Shown: in pieces, positions 5,846 through 8,364 of the stretch
How positions within the stretch are numbered: position 1 is the first letter of the stretch
Layout: every line of letters begins with the position of its first letter
Assembly: GCA_964603655.1 (NCBI GenBank)
Contig: CAZRVZ010000050.1
Span: 1 to 8,364 of the forward strand
Origin: JACPWY01 sp964603655
GTDB taxonomy: Bacteria > Bdellovibrionota > FAC87 > UBA2466
Reading direction: 5' to 3'
DNA: 8,364 nt
The notes under the pieces: generated by a model
Databases searched by the model: none
What the model saw: the letters and a program-made list of their open reading frames with translations, nothing else
Told to the model about the DNA's origin: nothing
Made by a program: the position numbers and the translations under genes

Positions 5846-7168
5846 TCAGACGCGGCTATTATGGCTCGCGGGGGGTAAGGTGAGAGAAACGAGAAGCCCT
5901 CCTAGCTGAGATTCTGAGAGCGTTAGAGTCGCGCGAATGGATTGAGCGCACGTCTTGACGATTGAAAGCCCCAGCCCGTGGCCTCGGACAGAAATGCCTC
6001 CTTCTTGAGGAATTCGATTCAGCGGTTCAAAGGCCGTCTCTCTCAGTGTCTCGGGAATCCCTGGACCATCATCCTCGAATCGCACAACAATGCCTTCTGG
6101 CTCAGCCGCGCAGCGTACAACGATCCTGGACCGAGAGTATTTGAGCGCGTTTTCAATCAAATTGGTAAAGATAATTTCGAACACCTCCTTTGTACCCCCT
6201 GCCGACACATCGTTTTTAGGGAGTTCAAGTTCCAGTTTTTTGCCCTGATAGGCAGGGGCAAGCGAATCGCTCACTGAGGCAAGTACCTGATTGAGAATTA
6301 CGGAGGTCTGTTGCTTCTCTTCCTGTAATCGTTCGAGCTCCGCCAGAAACAACAATCGATTGACGATCTGGCGCAATTTTTTGGCCGACTCCAGGCTCTT
6401 CTCAAGGGCCGAGCGATACTCTTCACCGCTTCGAGGGCGGCGCAATGCGATTTCACTCTGGCCAATAATCACGGCGAGGGGTGTGCGAATTTCATGGGAC
6501 GCGCTCATCGCAAACCTCATAATCTGACCAAACGACTTCTGTAGGCGATTGAGTAGCGCGTTGAAATTATGAATGATCAGATAATACTCATCGCGCTGCT
6601 TGGGCTCTTTGAATCTATAATCCAGCCGTTCGGCCGATAGCTCAGAGGTCTTTCGGGCCAGTTCCCTAAAGGGCCGAAGAAAAAACCGCGTTGAAAAATA
6701 GCTCAGTGGAATGATGAGGATAAGGGCTAAGAAGCAACTCACAACTAGGATGTTTCGAAGCAACCTGAGATAAGCCTCAGTTGAGGTGAGGTCAAAGTAC
6801 CCCTGAAGTTCATAGTCGAGTCCGAGGTGACCTTTTCGAATACTGTGAAACACCTTGTGTTTTCCGGAGTTCCCGATGAGCGGAAAATCATCGCCACTCC
6901 CAGGGGGAAACGAGTCGAATAACAGGATCCCTGACTTCCAAATTCTTAGGTACACATCCTTGAAATGAGGTGTGCCGGGTTGATTCTTTGCCTGGTGTTG
7001 CGGGAGATCAATGTGTTCCCACTCGTGCTCGAGAAGTGTGACCAGGGAATCCTGCGCGAAGGCATGTGCCTTCGTCTTCGCCTGGCCGAAGACGAGGAAT
7101 GAAAAAGAGCCCAGCAGGACCAGCAACGTGCATGATAGAAATAATGTAAAGCGAACTCGAAGAGTCAT
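5846..7168 (-). CDS. Two-component sensor histidine kinase, HAMP type
   Basis: Encodes 440 residues with the full order of an inner-membrane sensor kinase. TM1 is about 8-28, a periplasmic domain about 30-137, TM2 about 139-158 and HAMP about 160-211. The H-box is SASHEIRTPLAV with phospho-His225, the N-box is IFTNLIENALKYS (Asn336, Asn340), G1 is FEDDGPGIPE, the F-box is FEPLNRI, and G2 is GHGLGLSIVK. All catalytic motifs are intact. The periplasmic domain is rich in histidine (48, 52, 58, 68, 104, 108, 114), as expected for a metal sensor of the CusS/CopS kind, though sequence alone does not show the ligand. It starts 19 bases after the response regulator stop, with AAGG before the ATG, and is cotranscribed with it. 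It runs convergent to the pump operon, only 42 bases away, and I see no clear hairpin terminator between them. Confidence 0.95.
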   Translation of the reverse strand: MTLRVRFTLFLSCTLLVLLGSFSFLVFGQAKTKAHAFAQDSLVTLLEHEWEHIDLPQHQAKNQPGTPHFKDVYLRIWKSGILLFDSFPPGSGDDFPLIGNSGKHKVFHSIRKGHLGLDYELQGYFDLTSTEAYLRLLRNILVVSCFLALILIIPLSYFSTRFFLRPFRELARKTSELSAERLDYRFKEPKQRDEYYLIIHNFNALLNRLQKSFGQIMRFAMSASHEIRTPLAVIIGQSEIALRRPRSGEEYRSALEKSLESAKKLRQIVNRLLFLAELERLQEEKQQTSVILNQVLASVSDSLAPAYQGKKLELELPKNDVSAGGTKEVFEIIFTNLIENALKYSRSRIVVRCAAEPEGIVVRFEDDGPGIPETLRETAFEPLNRIPQEGGISVRGHGLGLSIVKTCAQSIRATLTLSESQLGGLLVSLTLPPASHNSRV

Positions 7169-7187
7169 TGCAAAACCTTATGATACT

Positions 7188-7880
7188 TCACGAAACCGAT
7201 TCTCGACTCAAGATAAAGCCGGTGTTTCGTATCGTTTGAAGCCAAGAGCCTCGACCGATTTCGTTGAGCTTTTTTCTCAGGTTGAATAGGTGCACACTGA
7301 TAAAGTTAGTTTCAGGTTCCTCTTTGAGCCCCCAAACATGATGCAGCAGCTCTCGCCGTGAGACGATTTTTTCTGGAGCGGACATGAAAAAACGCAGAAT
7401 GGACGCCTCCTTGGGGGAAAGAACCATCGATCCGGCGCTACATTCCACTCGGTGGGTTGAGGGGTTGAGTTTTAAATCCCCATACTGGGTATTTTCGGCC
7501 ACGACTCTTTGCGATCGACGCGAGAGTGCGTGTACCCTCTCTACAAACTCCTCAAAAATGAACGGTTTCGTGAGGTAATCGTCACAACCCTGTCGAAAGA
7601 GCAAAAGTTTGTCGTCGAGACTAGAGCGGGCCGTTAAGACAAGCACCGGCGGGTAATCCGGAAGTTGCCTGAGGTTATTCAAAATGGCCTCCCCCGCCAT
7701 ATCGGGAAGCATCAAATCGAGGATGACCAGATCCCAGTGTTCTGAGAGTCGGCGCATGGCGCACTGACCAGTTGGCGCGATTTCGGCTTGATAACCCTCC
7801 TCGCAGAGCCCCATACGAATAGGCTCCGCAAGATTGGCTTCGTCTTCGACAATTAGGATCCTCTGTCTGCCCACACTCAT
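7188..7880 (-). CDS. OmpR/PhoB-family response regulator, partner of the kinase
   Basis: From the ATG at 7880 the protein has 230 residues, the usual family length. The receiver domain begins MSVGRQRILIVEDE with acidic residues Glu12 and Asp13. The phosphorylation site is Asp55 in LVILDLMLPD, with the switch Thr83 (VLTAR) and Lys105 (LTKPF). The C-terminal winged helix (about 133-226) contains LSPKEASILRFF and SVHLFNLRKKLNEI, typical of OmpR-type DNA binding. It is a DNA-binding transcription factor controlled by phosphorylation from the kinase encoded just downstream. The start is not settled: no Shine-Dalgarno precedes 7880. An in-frame ATG at 7946 would add 22 residues unlike the family, but a possible -10 element would place the transcript start right at that ATG. 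I prefer 7880 on domain grounds. Confidence 0.9.
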   Translation of the reverse strand: MSVGRQRILIVEDEANLAEPIRMGLCEEGYQAEIAPTGQCAMRRLSEHWDLVILDLMLPDMAGEAILNNLRQLPDYPPVLVLTARSSLDDKLLLFRQGCDDYLTKPFIFEEFVERVHALSRRSQRVVAENTQYGDLKLNPSTHRVECSAGSMVLSPKEASILRFFMSAPEKIVSRRELLHHVWGLKEEPETNFISVHLFNLRKKLNEIGRGSWLQTIRNTGFILSRESVS

Positions 7881-7952
7881 CTTGGATTGAGATAGTGCAC
7901 CAGGTATCGGTTTTAAGATACCCACCAATCTGTAGATAGGATGCATTGCGTT

Positions 7953-7958
7953 ATTATC
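7953..7958 (-). promoter_or_regulatory. Possible -10 element for the regulator-kinase operon
   Basis: Read on the minus strand this is GATAAT, five of six matches to the -10 consensus. No recognisable -35 lies 16-18 bases upstream; that spacer is instead filled by the palindrome at 7959-7973, which directly abuts this element. Such an arrangement would suit regulated, possibly autoregulated, expression. Transcription would start near 7946. Confidence 0.35.
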
Positions 7959-7973
7959 TTAATGCAACATTAA
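7959..7973. promoter_or_regulatory. Perfect 15-bp palindrome, candidate operator between divergent genes
   Basis: TTAATGCAACATTAA has perfect 6-base arms around a 3-base centre. It lies between the response regulator gene and the divergent gene at 8036, next to the candidate -10 of the former and 24 bases before a TATCCT (-10-like, 7998-8003) of the latter. A second overlapping inverted repeat, TGCATT/AATGCA (7942-7947 and 7961-7966), shares its left arm. It is a good candidate for binding of the neighbouring regulator, but that is inference. I did not find the same palindrome in the leader of the pump operon. Confidence 0.45.
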
Positions 7974-7994
7974 AGTGCATGCCCGCAGCATCCC

Positions 7995-8028
7995 TCCTAT
8001 CCTAAAGGGAAGAAACGTTTTAGGAGGA
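7995..8028 (+). promoter_or_regulatory. Leader hairpin that could mask the ribosome binding site of the 8036 gene
   Basis: TCCTAAA (8000-8006) can pair with TTTAGGA (8019-8025) around a 12-base loop. TCC (7995-7997) can extend the stem with GGA (8026-8028) across a 2-base bulge. The right arm contains the whole Shine-Dalgarno AGGAGG (8022-8027), 8 bases from the ATG at 8036. It matters only if transcription starts upstream of 7995, which is not known. Confidence 0.4.
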
Positions 8029-8035
8029 TATTTCA

Positions 8036-8364
8036 ATGGTTAGAAAATTATTTTGGGTCGGTTCATCTCGAGTTTTTTTGGCTCTGGTTTATTTGGCTCT
8101 GTTTTTTATGGCAGCACCCAGCGTCGCTCGCGCCGACGAATCGGTTGCGGGGCTCTATAAAGCGGTACTACTTCAGGAAGGAACGAAATTTTATCAGCTT
8201 GCAAACGTTACCCTTCGCACCATAAACGTGGGGGCCGGCCAACTCAAAATCTCCGCCAACGTGAAGCTGTTTTTTGGCGATACCACCAGTACCGAGTTCA
8301 TCACCTATGAGTACGACGACTGCCCCTTAAACCTTCTTACCCGTCAGATTAGTATTAAAGACGT
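8036..8364 (+). CDS. Secreted protein of unknown function, 5' part only (paralogue of the gene at 1-396)
   Basis: An open frame of 109 codons runs to the window edge; the C-terminus is missing. The ATG at 8036 is set by AGGAGG 8 bases upstream. Residues 1-33 form a long signal peptide: a basic start (MVRK), hydrophobic core (VFLALVYLALFFMAAPSV) and ARA just before the likely cleavage, leaving DESVAGLYK. The mature part seen so far looks beta-rich and has one Cys (96). It carries LFFGDTTSTEFITYEYDD, which aligns without gaps to LQFGDFKSSEYITYHFDK of the minus-strand gene at the other end of the window, so both belong to one family that I cannot name. It is divergent from the regulator-kinase operon and shares a short control region with it, so it may be a regulon target. 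This is inference. Confidence 0.85.
   Translation, partial: MVRKLFWVGSSRVFLALVYLALFFMAAPSVARADESVAGLYKAVLLQEGTKFYQLANVTLRTINVGAGQLKISANVKLFFGDTTSTEFITYEYDDCPLNLLTRQISIKD

Noticed and set aside
5962..6527. Plus-strand open frames inside the histidine kinase gene
   Set aside because: They are antisense to intact kinase motifs and show no protein features of their own.
1..8364. tRNA, rRNA, CRISPR array, insertion sequence or attachment site
   Set aside because: No cloverleaf-like segment, no regularly spaced direct repeats apart from the protein-coding Cys array, and no transposase or terminal inverted repeats were seen.

Overview
The window is a stretch of ordinary-density bacterial chromosome (mid-range GC by eye, Gram-negative gene content). 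Most encoded proteins are predicted to be exported or in the envelope: three have clear N-terminal signal peptides with no lipobox, two more have likely ones, and one is an RND pump, which implies an outer membrane. The proteins of unknown function (a C-terminal Cys-repeat protein, and two related secreted proteins at the two ends) and the pump/small-protein pair fit a Bdellovibrio-like or other former 'deltaproteobacterial' lineage best. That is an impression from sequence style, not a proof.

Layout. 1-396 (minus): 5' part of a secreted protein gene of unknown function. 470-1740 (minus): a two-gene unit, an exported protein with five Cys-rich 16-residue C-terminal repeats (790-1740) followed by a small exported protein with an Ig-like look (470-781), behind a good sigma70-type promoter at 1767-1794. 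1741-2192: an intergenic stretch holding that promoter, a decayed C-terminal fragment of a DsbA/thioredoxin-like gene (minus strand, 1891-2076) and the leader of the pump operon. 2193-5803 (plus): a heavy-metal-type RND pump gene (CusA/CzcA superfamily) overlapping by 4 bases a small periplasmic protein gene. 5846-7880 (minus, convergent): a histidine kinase and its OmpR-type response regulator, regulator first. 7881-8035: a short divergent control region with a perfect 15-bp palindrome, TTAATGCAACATTAA. 8036-8364 (plus): 5' part of a second secreted protein gene.

How it fits together. The pump, the small periplasmic protein and the two-component pair look like a metal (or similar cation) resistance island, as in Cus/Czc/Cop systems, but the membrane-fusion adaptor and outer-membrane channel that such pumps need are not here, and the region just upstream of the pump carries gene debris. 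The only clear operator-like palindrome lies between the response regulator and the secreted protein gene at 8036, so the kinase pair may control that protein as well as, or instead of, the pump.

Main points for a second look: the two genes at opposite ends of the window are recognisably paralogous; the Cys-repeat protein has ten cysteines in strict 11/5 spacing; the small pump-linked protein is predicted to start with histidine after signal cleavage; the pump lacks the three metal-binding methionines of E. coli CusA and has His-rich motifs at two of the sites; and the 8036 gene has a leader hairpin that could mask its ribosome binding site.
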